DNA of 64,000 nt from QQWI01 sp964522015 (GCA_964522015.1 CAZFST010000008.1:62001-126000), one strand, 5' to 3'; positions 15,514 through 25,197 are shown, counted from the first letter of the stretch. Made by a program: numbers and translations. The notes: a model not told the origin generated them from the letters alone.

Positions 15514-17244
15514 ATGCAAACTTATTATAACGAATTTTTCGAGTTAGGACAACAACGGATAAACTATAATTTATACCAAATTGGTGTCCCTTCAGATGAT
15601 CCTGTTCACATGGTAAAGCACGTAATGAAGGAACTAGATTTCTCTTGCCTATTAGATCAATGCAGCAAATTGGGACGAAGAGGTTATAACCCCATTATGC
15701 TATTTTCTGTATTGGTCTATTCTTCACTCAGAGGTGTAAGAGCAGTTGATAGAATCGTCGAGCTATGTACCAGAGATATTGCTTATATTTGGCTTGCTCA
15801 AGGAGAAAGACCTCAGCGAGATGCTTTTTACGATTTCATGAATAACAAACTCACTAACGACATCCTTAAAGACCTACATTATCAGTTCATGAGGAAACTA
15901 CAAAAGGAAGGTTTAGTGTCATTGGAAGCTTTGTACATAGATGGAACGAAGGTTGAAGCAAATGCTAATCGTTATACTTTTGTTTGGCGTGGCAGTCTCA
16001 ACTATCGACTGGTCGGGTTACTAGATACCATTGAGGAATCGTACAACCATTACAATGCCTTTATTACAGAGCATGCCTATGATGTAAAATACACGCTTCC
16101 CTTGATGAAGATGTTTATGATTGAAGGTATGGACAAGGTTAGAGAAGTCATTAAAAAGAATAGAGCTCGAAAAAACAATAAGAAGAAGCTATCCAACAAT
16201 ACGCTTATTGAGATTGACAACATGTCCCCTTTGGAAATGCTAAAGCTCCAAGATCATCTCAAAAAAATCGCTGAGAATGAACATATCCCGTTTGCTACTG
16301 GCAAAGGTCAAAGAAAGCATGATTTACAAAAGCTATATGAAAAATTTAATGAACTGGGCCTTCGGTTGCTGAATTATAAAGAGGCCTTTAAAGTTATGGG
16401 GACGACTAGAAACAGTTACTCAAAGACTGACTTAGAAGCAACTTTTATGCGTATGAAGGATGATCACATGCGAAATGGTCAACTCAAACCCGCTTATAAT
16501 GTGCAGATTGCTGTTGAAAACTATTTTCTGATTCACTGCTACGCCAGTTCGGATCGTACAGATTATAGTCCTTTAATTCCAGTGCTTGAGATGCACAAAA
16601 AACATCTGGGCATATACCCCAGGGAAGCTAATGCTGATAGTGGCTACTGTAGTGAAAAAAATTTACTATTTCTTGAAACGAACCGCATTGAAAGTTATAT
16701 CAAGCTCCAGGCACACGAAGTGATGAAAACTAGAGCCTACAAAACAGACATCAGTAAATATACAAACATGACTAAATTAGATGATGCCTATTGCTGTGCC
16801 AGTGGAAGATTACTCACCTTTGACCGCATAGAAATCAGTCGGACTAAAGAAATCACAAAAGAGCATAAAGTCTACTCCTGCAAAGATTGCAATGGCTGTG
16901 AATTGAAAGAAAAGTGTTTATATCAGTACGATTCTAACAAACATCAAGCTAAAAATAAGGTCATTAAAATCAATGAACAATGGGACCTGCTAAAACAAAA
17001 AACATATGACAACATTCATAGCGAAAAAGGAATTCTCAACCGTCAGATTAGATCTATTCAAACGGAAGGCTTCTTTGGTGATATGAAAGCTAATGATGGC
17101 TTTAGACAATTTAATCACCGGTCGAGCGACAAGGTGATTAAGGAATTTATGCTTTATGCTTTTGGTAAAAACATCGATAAATACTTCAAATTTGTGACAG
17201 GTAAAATTCAGAAATTTGAGGGTAAAATCGACCAAACGGCATAA
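15514..17244 (+). CDS. IS1182-family transposase (DDE)
   Basis: 576 residues, full length for the family. The N-terminal domain (DUF772-like) contains GRRGYNPIMLFSVLVYSSLRGVR and the DRIVELCTRDIAYIWLAQG region. The catalytic core is visible as YIDGTKVEANANRY (first Asp), NADSGYCSEKN (second Asp) and QTEGFFGDMKANDGFRQF (Glu region). A Cys cluster (CKDCNGCELKEKC) lies between the second and third motifs, as in related transposases. No frameshift or stop is present, so the element may still be mobile. The ATG has no strong RBS, in keeping with low expression. Confidence 0.95.
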   Translation: MQTYYNEFFELGQQRINYNLYQIGVPSDDPVHMVKHVMKELDFSCLLDQCSKLGRRGYNPIMLFSVLVYSSLRGVRAVDRIVELCTRDIAYIWLAQGERPQRDAFYDFMNNKLTNDILKDLHYQFMRKLQKEGLVSLEALYIDGTKVEANANRYTFVWRGSLNYRLVGLLDTIEESYNHYNAFITEHAYDVKYTLPLMKMFMIEGMDKVREVIKKNRARKNNKKKLSNNTLIEIDNMSPLEMLKLQDHLKKIAENEHIPFATGKGQRKHDLQKLYEKFNELGLRLLNYKEAFKVMGTTRNSYSKTDLEATFMRMKDDHMRNGQLKPAYNVQIAVENYFLIHCYASSDRTDYSPLIPVLEMHKKHLGIYPREANADSGYCSEKNLLFLETNRIESYIKLQAHEVMKTRAYKTDISKYTNMTKLDDAYCCASGRLLTFDRIEISRTKEITKEHKVYSCKDCNGCELKEKCLYQYDSNKHQAKNKVIKINEQWDLLKQKTYDNIHSEKGILNRQIRSIQTEGFFGDMKANDGFRQFNHRSSDKVIKEFMLYAFGKNIDKYFKFVTGKIQKFEGKIDQTA

Positions 17245-17322
17245 CTTTAAAAGTTGACCTATTTCGATTCACAACCTATTTTTGTTGTGCAACAAATTAT
17301 TATAAGAACAATTCAAAATAAT

Positions 17323-17371
17323 AAAACTGCTAGTCATAAGAACTCTTGAAGTCTTATTACTAGCAGTTTTT
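17323..17371 (+). terminator. Terminator downstream of the transposase, inside the IS
   Basis: AAAACTGCTAGT (17323-17334) and ACTAGCAGTTTT (17359-17370) are exact complements, with an inner ATAAGA/TCTTAT pair, followed by T. Confidence 0.75.
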
Positions 17372-17436
17372 AGCTGTTTTTGAAGTTCTGTGGTCTAATC
17401 GGTTATTTCCCGACAGCCCCTTCTCATTATTAGTTC

Positions 17437-19194
17437 TTATAGTACCCGTGTTCTGCCAGAGTAAACAAGACCTTTATCAGAGTCAAGGGTAATCAACTGA
17501 CCGTCTCTAAAGACTTGAGTAGCATCGTGTGCGCCAACGATTACTGGAATGCCCAAGCTAAGGCCCACAATTGCCGCGTGTGATGTGTAGCCGCCTTCTT
17601 CAACAATTAGTGCGCTTGATCTTTCAATGGCTTCCATCATGTCTTTATCCGTTGCATTGGTGACAAGGATTTGACCTTTTTTAAGTTTTGCATTTGCTTC
17701 AGCACCAGTTGTTGCGATGCAGACTTCTGCAGTAACAACTTTTTTACCAATGCCAAGACCCTTGATCAAGATTTCGCCAACAAGGTGAACTTTCATCAAG
17801 TTAGTCGCGCCTGCAATACCAACTGGTACACCAGCTGTAATAACAACTAGGTCCCCTTCTTTAACAAAACCCTTAGCTTTCGCAGCTTCAAGTGCATGGT
17901 CAAAGATTTCATCTGTTGTTTCGTGCTCACCGATATTGACGGTTTGAACGCCCCAAACAAGTGCAAGTTTTCTTCTAGTTTCTTCGTTGACGCAAGCAGC
18001 GATAATCGGTGCAAAGGGTCTGAACTCAGATACTTTTCTAGCTGTGAAACCAGTAGCAGTAGCTGTGATGATAGCAGATGCTTCTAAATCATGGGCAGTT
18101 GATACGGTTGCGTGAGAAACAGCATACGTCACATCGCATGATTTTTTAGTGCGCTTAGAACGCAAGATTTCTGAGTAGTTTAATGCGCCTTCTGCAGCTT
18201 TTGCAATCGTCGCCATTGTTTTAACAGATTCAACTGGGTATTTACCAGCAGCTGTTTCACCAGAAAGCATGATGGCATCTGTACCATCAAAGATTGCATT
18301 GGCAACGTCTGTAGACTCTGCTCTTGTTGGTCTTGGGTTTCTCATCATGGAATCAAGCATTTGAGTTGCAGTAATAACAACTTTACCAGCTTGGTTACAT
18401 TTTTTAATCATTAGCTTTTGAGCCAAAGGTACTTGTTCAGTAGGGATTTCTACGCCAAGGTCACCACGGGCTACCATCAAACCGTCAGAAACACGGATGA
18501 TTTCGTCAAGGTTATCAACGCCTTCTTGGTTCTCAATTTTAGAGATAATGTGGATATCGTAAGCTTTGTTTCTCTCAAGGATTTCTCTGATTGCCAAAAC
18601 GTCATCAGCCTTACGGATAAATGAAGCAGCGATAAAATCGATACCATTTTCAATACCAAATTCGATATCTGCAATGTCTTTCGCAGTGATTGCTGGCAAG
18701 TTGATTTTAACCCCTGGTACGTTAACGCCTTTATTATTTTTAACAACGCCAGCATTTTTAACTTGGCAAGTAATTTCAGTTTCACTTGGAATTGCAACTA
18801 CTTTAAGTTCAACCAAACCATCATCAATCAGAATGCTATCGCCAATAACAACGTCACCTGGAAGGCCAACATATGAGATATTACATTTGTTTTGGTCGCC
18901 AAGGTAAGCTTCAGTTGTCAATGTAAAGGTTTGACCTTCTTGAAGTTCAACAGCTTCAACACCAAACTTGCCAGTTCTAATTTCTGGACCTTTTGTATCC
19001 AAAAGAATGGCAACAGGCTCGCCCATTTCTTCGCGAACTTCTTTAATCATGACAATACGAGCTAAATGCTCTGCATGATCACCATGTGAAAAGTTAAGAC
19101 GGGCAACATTAAGGCCTTGTCTTACTAATTCTTTGAAAATTTCTTTATTCTCACAAGCTGGTCCTACTGTACAAACGATTTTCGTCTTTTTCAT
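17437..19194 (-). CDS. pyk: Pyruvate kinase with C-terminal phosphohistidine domain
   Basis: 585 residues, the length of the Bacillus stearothermophilus/B. subtilis type. It starts MKKTKIVCTVGPACEN with GGAGG upstream. The barrel motifs NVARLNFSHGDH, ISKIENQEGVDN (active-site Lys) and MVARGDLGVEIP are intact, as is the MLDSMMRNPRPTRAE signature. The last 110 residues form the extra PEP-utilising mobile domain with the GGYTSHAAIVG phosphohistidine-type motif. The enzyme makes ATP and pyruvate from PEP. It is co-transcribed with pfkA, 27 bp upstream. The IS element begins 16 bp after its stop, so its native terminator may be lost. Confidence 0.97.
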   Translation of the reverse strand: MKKTKIVCTVGPACENKEIFKELVRQGLNVARLNFSHGDHAEHLARIVMIKEVREEMGEPVAILLDTKGPEIRTGKFGVEAVELQEGQTFTLTTEAYLGDQNKCNISYVGLPGDVVIGDSILIDDGLVELKVVAIPSETEITCQVKNAGVVKNNKGVNVPGVKINLPAITAKDIADIEFGIENGIDFIAASFIRKADDVLAIREILERNKAYDIHIISKIENQEGVDNLDEIIRVSDGLMVARGDLGVEIPTEQVPLAQKLMIKKCNQAGKVVITATQMLDSMMRNPRPTRAESTDVANAIFDGTDAIMLSGETAAGKYPVESVKTMATIAKAAEGALNYSEILRSKRTKKSCDVTYAVSHATVSTAHDLEASAIITATATGFTARKVSEFRPFAPIIAACVNEETRRKLALVWGVQTVNIGEHETTDEIFDHALEAAKAKGFVKEGDLVVITAGVPVGIAGATNLMKVHLVGEILIKGLGIGKKVVTAEVCIATTGAEANAKLKKGQILVTNATDKDMMEAIERSSALIVEEGGYTSHAAIVGLSLGIPVIVGAHDATQVFRDGQLITLDSDKGLVYSGRTRVL

Positions 19195-19221
19195 GATGTA
19201 AATCCTCCAAAATGTTGTGTT

Positions 19222-20181
19222 TTAAATGGAAAGAATATCAGCCAACTGATACAAGTCGCGGTCAATATCTTTCACCATAGCAAGTGCTTCGTCAATATCC
19301 ATATCAAAAATAGTGGCACCTTTAATTCCAACCACACGGGATGTCCGTCCTTCAATCAAGGTTTTCACAGCATGATAGCCAAATCGCGATGCTAGATTTC
19401 TATCAAATGCAGAAGGTGTCCCGCCGCGCTGTAAATGTCCCATGATGGTCACACGGGTAGAAATCCCAACCCGAGATTGAATGGTTTCTGCAATTTCGTA
19501 AGGCTTTCCAACGCCCTCAGCCACTAAAATTATATTATGGACCTTCCCGCGTTTCTTACCGGCAATGATTTTTAAACAAAGTTCGTCCATATCAAAATCA
19601 ATTTCCGGGACAATAATGGATTCTGCACCACCAGCAAGTCCCGCATGAAGCGCGATATCACCACAATGCCTGCCCATCACCTCAACGATATTTGCACGTC
19701 CATGAGCCGATGTGGTATCCCTTAGGTTACCAATGGCCCATACGACGGTATTGAGCGCAGTATCAAAACCAATTGTATAATCTGTATAGGCTAAATCGTT
19801 GTCGATGGTACCAGGAATCCCCACGGTTTTAATACCGGCATGGGATAGCTTTTGTGCGCCTCTAAAAGAACCGTCACCACCAATGACCACTAAACCATCA
19901 ATCTTGTACATCCGAAGGACATCAAGGCCTCTGGCAAAACCTTCATCAGTCTGAAAATCTAAGCAACGTGCCGTTTGTAACTTCGTACCACCACGGTGGA
20001 TAATATCACCTACTGAAGAGACAGCCATATTTTCAATGTCTGCATCCAATAAACCTTGATAACCACGATGAATACCACTGACTTCCAGTCCGTGATAGAT
20101 GGCAGTTCGTACGACTGCTCTTAGTGCTGCATTCATACCAGGCGCATCACCGCCACTGGTTAATACACCAATTCTCTTCAT
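19222..20181 (-). CDS. pfkA: ATP-dependent 6-phosphofructokinase
   Basis: 319 residues from the ATG at 20181, equal to the bacillary enzyme; the GTG two codons upstream is too near the GGAGTG to be used. GVLTSGGDAPGMNAALRAVVR (ATP site), VVIGGDGSFRGA, the catalytic loop GTIDNDLAYTD, and VEVMGRHCGDIAL are intact. The Gly-Gly-Asp-Gly sequence identifies an ATP- rather than PPi-dependent enzyme. It commits fructose-6-phosphate to glycolysis. It is followed by pyk in one operon and preceded by its own promoter and a cre-like palindrome. Confidence 0.97.
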   Translation of the reverse strand: MKRIGVLTSGGDAPGMNAALRAVVRTAIYHGLEVSGIHRGYQGLLDADIENMAVSSVGDIIHRGGTKLQTARCLDFQTDEGFARGLDVLRMYKIDGLVVIGGDGSFRGAQKLSHAGIKTVGIPGTIDNDLAYTDYTIGFDTALNTVVWAIGNLRDTTSAHGRANIVEVMGRHCGDIALHAGLAGGAESIIVPEIDFDMDELCLKIIAGKKRGKVHNIILVAEGVGKPYEIAETIQSRVGISTRVTIMGHLQRGGTPSAFDRNLASRFGYHAVKTLIEGRTSRVVGIKGATIFDMDIDEALAMVKDIDRDLYQLADILSI

Positions 20182-20217
20182 AGTCACACTCCGTTCGACA
20201 AATTCTTCGCCAGTCTA

Positions 20218-20285
20218 ATTGTAATGAATTAAAAGTCAAATGTAAATTGTAACTTCTCACATTTTGTTGTGAAAACGTTTGTTAA
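20218..20285 (-). promoter_or_regulatory. pfkA-pyk promoter with upstream cre-like site
   Basis: On the minus strand TTTACA (20246-20241), 17-bp spacer, TACAAT (20223-20218). About 20 bp upstream of the -35 lies GTGAAAACGTTTGTTAA (20269-20285), centred near -65, which resembles a CcpA cre site and shares GAAAACGTTT with the site before the glycogen operon. In Bacillus, cre sites at about -60 can activate; here this is inference. A hairpin ATTAAGGTT/AACCTTAAT (20303-20324) follows dnaE. Confidence 0.5.
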
Positions 20286-20327
20286 TAAAATTTAGTATGC
20301 CTATTAAGGTTTTTTAACCTTAATAAT

Positions 20328-23300
20328 CTACCTTTTAAGAGCAATATTCGCTTTACCATAGTGCACACTCAAAGCTTCTAATAATCCTCGCTCAACACTT
20401 ACCCCATTTTTGAAGGCAATACGCTTTTTGGTGGTCCCTTCACATAAAATAATTTGCGCCTTCCCAGGAAACTTTGTGGCGACGGTCCGCAAAAACACAC
20501 TTTCTTCTTGGCTAAGTACCTCAACATTGATGTAAATAGCAGAAGGCTGCTGGGGTTTATAAAGCCGTTTGTAGGTTTCTTCATTTAAGGGATAAGCCTT
20601 TTGAAGCATCAACTTGGGAGTTTCGTCCTCTTTAATTTGCAAGGTGCCAGAAACAACCACTGGACAATCTAACTGAAAAAGACTCTGATACTGATCGTAG
20701 TATCTAGGAAAAGCAATGACTTCCACCGTATCATACAAGTCTTCTAAAGTAATAAACGCCATAAATTTTTGGGATTTCGTTACTTTTTCTGCAACCCGAG
20801 TCACCAACCCACAAAGGGTATGGGTCTGCCCATCCTTGGATTCATCCACTAAGCCTTCCTCATCAACCAAGTCCATCAGCTGAATGGTTTGAAGCCCTTT
20901 AATCCACTTCACGTAAGGATCCAGAGGATGACCGCTGAGATAGATTCCCAACATCTCCTTTTCAAAATTAAGGAGAATGGCTTGTCGAAACTCTTCTTTT
21001 TGGGGGATACCTTGATCACGGTCTTCCTGCTCAATGAGGGTGCCATCACTAAATAGACTGATTTGACCGGCTACTGTGCGACGGCGTTCACTTAGGATGC
21101 CATCGATCAGGTTTTCGTACACCAGTAGCAAACGGGAACGAGCAATGCCAAAACAGTCCACAGCACCTGCCTTAATAAAACTTTCAATGGCTTTTTTACT
21201 GAGTTCACTGGGTTCTATGGCGGCTAAGAAGTTTTGAAAATCCGTAAATGGTCTATTACCCCGGGCTTTAATAATACTTTCAATAATCCCCCGGCCCACA
21301 TTTTTGATGGCCAAAAGTCCGTACCTTATGGCATTACCATCCACTGAAAAGTCGGCCTTAGAATGGTTGATATCCGGTGCAAGCACAGGAATTCCTAGGG
21401 TTTTGCAATCCCCAATATACTGGGCAATCTTTGAATGGGAGCCTATCATGGATGTCATTTGAGCGGCCATAAATGCCAAGGGGAAATGGGTCTTTAGATA
21501 GGCTGTTTGATAAGCGATTACCGCATAGCCTGCAGCATGGGATTTATTAAAGGCGTACTTAGCAAACTCCGCCATTTCGTCAAAGACAATGTTTGCTGTT
21601 TGTTGATCAACCCCAAGGCGCAAGCACCCTGCAATGGTCACTTGATTGTCTTCATTCACTTGCCCGTTGATGAAGATTTGACGTTCTTTTTCCATCACAT
21701 CCATCTTCTTTTTGGACATGGCACTTCTCACCAGGTCTGAGCGACCATAACTGTAGCCACCAAGCCGACGAACAATCTCCATAACCTGTTCTTGATACAC
21801 CAAGCACCCATAGGTCACTTCTAAAATATCTTTCAAGATTGGATGGCGGTAATGGATGGTTTCCGGTTTATTTTTATTTTTGATATAGGCCGGAATGGAT
21901 TCCATTGGACCTGGTCGATAAAGGGATATACCTGCCACAATATCTTCAATGCAGGTGGGTTTAAGTTCCTTTAAAAACCGTCTCATGCCAGAAGATTCTA
22001 ATTGAAACAAGCCTAAGGTCTGACCGCTGGCGATGAGTTGGTAGGTCTTTTCATCGTTAAATCCAATGGCTTCAAAATCCAAATCTATCCCTGTCTGTTC
22101 TTTAATAAGAGCCAACGCATGCTCCATCACCGTTAGGGTTCTAAGACCCAGAAAGTCCATTTTTAAAAGGCCCAGCTCTTCTAAGCGCGTCATATTAAAC
22201 TGGGTGGAAATACTGTCTTCGTGTTTATAAAGTGGTACGTAATGATCCACACTTAGCCGTGAAATCACAACACCGGCAGCATGGGTGGAAGCATGTCTAG
22301 GCATCCCTTCCAGTGACTTTGCAGTCTCAATCAGCTGATGGATGTCAGCTTCTTCGTCGTAGAGGGCTTTCAGTTCTTTTGATGCCTTAAGGGCCTCTTC
22401 AATGGTGATGCCCATGGCAAAGGGAATGCATTTGGCCACTTGGTCCACATCTTGATAAGGGAGTCCCATCACCCGGCCCACATCTCTGATGGCTGCCCTG
22501 GCACCCATGGTGCCAAAGGTAATAATCTGGGCAACGTGATCTTGGCCATATTTTTGAATCACATAATCGATCACTTCTTGGCGCCTATTATCTTGAAAGT
22601 CGATATCAAAATCCGGCATGGTAATGCGCTCAGGGTTTAAGAAACGTTCAAAGATCAGTCCAAAATACAAGGGGTCGATGTCCGTAATGCCTAAAACATA
22701 AGCCACTAGACTACCGCCGCCACTGCCTCTGCCTGGTCCAACCCAAATCCCCTGAGACTTGGCATGCCTGATAAAGTCCCATACAATTAAAAAATAATCT
22801 TCATAACCCATATCGCAAATAACGGCCAGTTCAAAGAGCATTCGCTCCCTGGCATCTTCCCTTGAGTCATAACGCTTTGAAAGGCCCTTTTCACAAAGTT
22901 CAAACAGCAGTTCTTTAGCGCTTTGCCCATGAGCCGTTGGGTAAGTTGGTAAATGCAAGGTGCTAAAATCAAAAGTCACTTGGCATCGTTTAGCGATTTT
23001 TTCAGTATTGGCAATGGCTTCTGGGCAGTAATGGAATAGTTTAGCCATTTCTTCTGGTGACTTTAAATAAAACTGTTGATTAGGGAACCGCATTCTGTCC
23101 GTGTCTGTTAGATTTTTTCCAGTTTGAATACAAAGGAGCACATCGTGGTCCTGTGCATCTTTTCTGGCCAAGTAATGGACGTCATTGGTGGCCACGATGC
23201 CAACCCCATGGGCATTGGCAAGCTTTAAGAGCCCTAAATTGACTTTCTTTTGCTCTGGGAGGTCGTGATCTTGTAGTTCCAAGAAAAAATGGTCTTTCCC

Positions 23301-23795
23301 GAAAATCCCGAGATAGACCTGTAATAAGCGCTGGGCTTCTTCGTACCGATTACTCAGTAGGGCCTGGGGGATGTCCCCTGCAAGACAGGCACTTAGGGCA
23401 ATAAGCCCCTCACTGTATTTGGTCAGTTGTTCTTTGTCAACCCGGGGCTTATAGTAAAAACCTTCCGTATAGCCAAGGGAAACCAATTTAATCAGGTTTT
23501 GATAACCAATTTGATTCTCAGCTAGGAGCACTAAATGGCTACTGCCTTTGTCAATGACAGGGTCTTTCTCTTTCGTAGACCGGGCAGCCACATAAACCTC
23601 ACAGCCAATAATCGGGTGGATGCCGTGGGCCTTAGCAGCCTTATAAAAATCCACAACTCCAAACATAACGCCGTGGTCGGTAATGGCCACACTGGTCATT
23701 CCCAGAGCCTTAACCTGTTGAAATAAGCTATCGATTCGGCTATAACCATCTAATAGACTGTATTCAGTATGCAAATGCAAGTGTGTAAATGACAT
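20328..23795 (-). CDS. dnaE: DNA polymerase III alpha subunit, DnaE type
   Basis: 1155 residues, typical length. The N-terminal PHP domain (about 1-200) shows THLHLHTEYSLLDG and ITDHGVMFGV. The polymerase core has GPGRGSGGGSLVAYVLGI and the catalytic Asp pair in PDFDIDFQDNRR (about 391-402); a helix-hairpin-helix region and an OB fold (around 950-1040, YVKWIKGL to VVVSGTLQIKED) follow. In Firmicutes DnaE extends primers beside PolC. It starts 12 bp after the stop of the binding-lipoprotein gene with AAAAGGA in the gap. pfkA-pyk lie downstream but have their own promoter. Confidence 0.97.
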   Translation of the reverse strand: MSFTHLHLHTEYSLLDGYSRIDSLFQQVKALGMTSVAITDHGVMFGVVDFYKAAKAHGIHPIIGCEVYVAARSTKEKDPVIDKGSSHLVLLAENQIGYQNLIKLVSLGYTEGFYYKPRVDKEQLTKYSEGLIALSACLAGDIPQALLSNRYEEAQRLLQVYLGIFGKDHFFLELQDHDLPEQKKVNLGLLKLANAHGVGIVATNDVHYLARKDAQDHDVLLCIQTGKNLTDTDRMRFPNQQFYLKSPEEMAKLFHYCPEAIANTEKIAKRCQVTFDFSTLHLPTYPTAHGQSAKELLFELCEKGLSKRYDSREDARERMLFELAVICDMGYEDYFLIVWDFIRHAKSQGIWVGPGRGSGGGSLVAYVLGITDIDPLYFGLIFERFLNPERITMPDFDIDFQDNRRQEVIDYVIQKYGQDHVAQIITFGTMGARAAIRDVGRVMGLPYQDVDQVAKCIPFAMGITIEEALKASKELKALYDEEADIHQLIETAKSLEGMPRHASTHAAGVVISRLSVDHYVPLYKHEDSISTQFNMTRLEELGLLKMDFLGLRTLTVMEHALALIKEQTGIDLDFEAIGFNDEKTYQLIASGQTLGLFQLESSGMRRFLKELKPTCIEDIVAGISLYRPGPMESIPAYIKNKNKPETIHYRHPILKDILEVTYGCLVYQEQVMEIVRRLGGYSYGRSDLVRSAMSKKKMDVMEKERQIFINGQVNEDNQVTIAGCLRLGVDQQTANIVFDEMAEFAKYAFNKSHAAGYAVIAYQTAYLKTHFPLAFMAAQMTSMIGSHSKIAQYIGDCKTLGIPVLAPDINHSKADFSVDGNAIRYGLLAIKNVGRGIIESIIKARGNRPFTDFQNFLAAIEPSELSKKAIESFIKAGAVDCFGIARSRLLLVYENLIDGILSERRRTVAGQISLFSDGTLIEQEDRDQGIPQKEEFRQAILLNFEKEMLGIYLSGHPLDPYVKWIKGLQTIQLMDLVDEEGLVDESKDGQTHTLCGLVTRVAEKVTKSQKFMAFITLEDLYDTVEVIAFPRYYDQYQSLFQLDCPVVVSGTLQIKEDETPKLMLQKAYPLNEETYKRLYKPQQPSAIYINVEVLSQEESVFLRTVATKFPGKAQIILCEGTTKKRIAFKNGVSVERGLLEALSVHYGKANIALKR

Positions 23796-23807
23796 TTTGA
23801 TTTCCTT

Positions 23808-25043
23808 TTAAGGGGCTAGGACAATTTCTCGCCATAGGGCTTCAATTTTTTTGTGGTATTGGCTCGGAATATCGTGTTGCCTTTGTTCCATCACATCAGC
23901 GATATTGGGAATGGTCTTTTTACTCAATGCTTTTTTTACAGCGGCGCGGATTTCGGCAGTCATGACTTCAGCATCATACACTGGGAAGCCTTGATAATTC
24001 TTTGATGCGAGTTTCTTTGTTTGCATCGTTAAATCTAAAAGAGCATGCATGACTACCATGGCACCAGATTTGTTTTTAGAATGATAGGGAATGCTTAAAT
24101 AGTCTTTGCTGCCAACACTTGCCTCACCGAAAATGAAGGCTCTTGTCCCACCTGGATAGAGAGACTCACCGGTTAAGGCATTTGCGTGTCTGTAATCCAT
24201 GCTCATGGCGACAAAAATCGCTTCTTTTGCAAATAAATCTTGCAGTTCCAGTGCGGTTTGAGGGTAACTCTTTCCGCTTTGATACATATTTGGCTTAAGG
24301 TGCTTCAGGTAATTTAGGCCTGGGAGAACCAGTTCCCTTAGCTGTGCATCGGTTAATGGGGCTTTCACAAAGTCTTTAGCGGGAGAAAAGTTCAATATGA
24401 CACTCCGTACAAAGGCACCCCCTACAGGATCTGAAGGCACTGGGTAAGTGAACCGTCCTGGGGTTGCACCTGCAATTTCTTCAAGACTTTCTAAGGTGAG
24501 GGGGGGATCGTAAGTGATGTCCTCGTTATAATAAAATGTTAATTGCTGTTGATTAAAAGGCAGTGCGTATCCTTCATTTAGAAAGCCATCCACATATAAA
24601 TAGTCCAAACTCTTTGGGGATAAAAGGGTCTGTGCATTTTTCACTTGATCAGCAAAGGGGCCATAAAGGAGCCCTTCACTTTTCATTTGTGCAAAGGTCG
24701 GTGGATCAAGCCAAAGCAGATCCCCCTCTCCTATGGTTCGCAAATTAAGCTTATCGTCTCGAATCATGGCGAGGTATTCATTTTTCTCGATTTCGACAAT
24801 ATTAAGGGTGACACTATATGTATTCAGTACATAAGTCTTAACCACGGTGCTAAACCATTCTTTAGCTTTAACATCCTCGGTCCAAACATAAAAATCCACA
24901 CTGGTGCCTTTAACACTCTCAAGGACTCTGTCCCAATTGGGATCCCCGGTGGACTTGGTTAAACACCCAGTTGCAGTGATGGTTATCATCATTAATACAA
25001 GGGTCAACCCCAAGAAGCTTTTCAATCCCTTAGTTAATTTCAT
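23808..25043 (-). CDS. YnjB-like extracellular solute-binding lipoprotein
   Basis: 411 residues. A lipoprotein signal peptide ends in TATGC (Cys27), so the protein should be tethered outside the cell. The body resembles ABC-transporter solute-binding proteins of the YnjB kind: DLLWLDPPTFAQMKSEGLLYG, FNEGYALPFNQQQLTFYYNED-type core (LNEGYALPFN, QQQLTFYYN) and the PGRFTYPVP segment. No permease or ATPase gene is nearby, so it is an orphan and its ligand is unknown. CGGAG precedes the ATG, and an extended -10 (ATGGTATAAT, near 25080-25088) provides a promoter. dnaE follows after 12 bp and is probably translated from the same message. Confidence 0.82.
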   Translation of the reverse strand: MKLTKGLKSFLGLTLVLMMITITATGCLTKSTGDPNWDRVLESVKGTSVDFYVWTEDVKAKEWFSTVVKTYVLNTYSVTLNIVEIEKNEYLAMIRDDKLNLRTIGEGDLLWLDPPTFAQMKSEGLLYGPFADQVKNAQTLLSPKSLDYLYVDGFLNEGYALPFNQQQLTFYYNEDITYDPPLTLESLEEIAGATPGRFTYPVPSDPVGGAFVRSVILNFSPAKDFVKAPLTDAQLRELVLPGLNYLKHLKPNMYQSGKSYPQTALELQDLFAKEAIFVAMSMDYRHANALTGESLYPGGTRAFIFGEASVGSKDYLSIPYHSKNKSGAMVVMHALLDLTMQTKKLASKNYQGFPVYDAEVMTAEIRAAVKKALSKKTIPNIADVMEQRQHDIPSQYHKKIEALWREIVLAP

Positions 25044-25137
25044 CTCTATTCTCCGATTTTATATTATGTCATTAGTGTTATTATACCATGATACAGGCCA
25101 TCTTAAGCAACTGATGGTCTGGTTTGAATACAAAATA

Positions 25138-25197
25138 AAGCCGAAGTATTTACTAATTGATCAAAAAAACTGATCTTTTGGTAATAACTTCGGCTTT
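25138..25197 (-). terminator. Terminator of the HD-GYP gene
   Basis: AAAGCCGAAGT (25137-25147) pairs with ACTTCGGCTTT (25187-25197), with extra pairing inside the loop (TGATCAA/TTGATCA-type words). On the minus strand the stem is followed by TTTATTTTG; T also follows on the plus strand, so it can work both ways. Confidence 0.75.

Larger units (their letters stand above)
15340..17420 (+). mobile_element. IS1182-family insertion sequence, complete
   Basis: 2081 bp bounded by 17-bp perfect terminal inverted repeats GGGGCTGTCGGGAAATA (15340-15356) and its complement (17404-17420); two more A/T pairs outside extend the match to 19 bp. It contains one intact transposase gene, a terminator-like hairpin just inside the left end and another after the transposase. 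No target-site duplication could be recognised; the left flank is a run of A next to TTTTTGCGCAAAAA. It sits between the thioesterase gene and pyk. Confidence 0.93.

Noticed and set aside
15330..17430. Target-site duplication of the IS
   Set aside because: Flanks (A-run on the left, TTCTCATT on the right) share no convincing direct repeat.
20303..20324. Hairpin ATTAAGGTT/AACCTTAAT as a strong dnaE terminator
   Set aside because: Stem is AT-rich and no T-run follows directly on the minus strand; noted only in the promoter entry.
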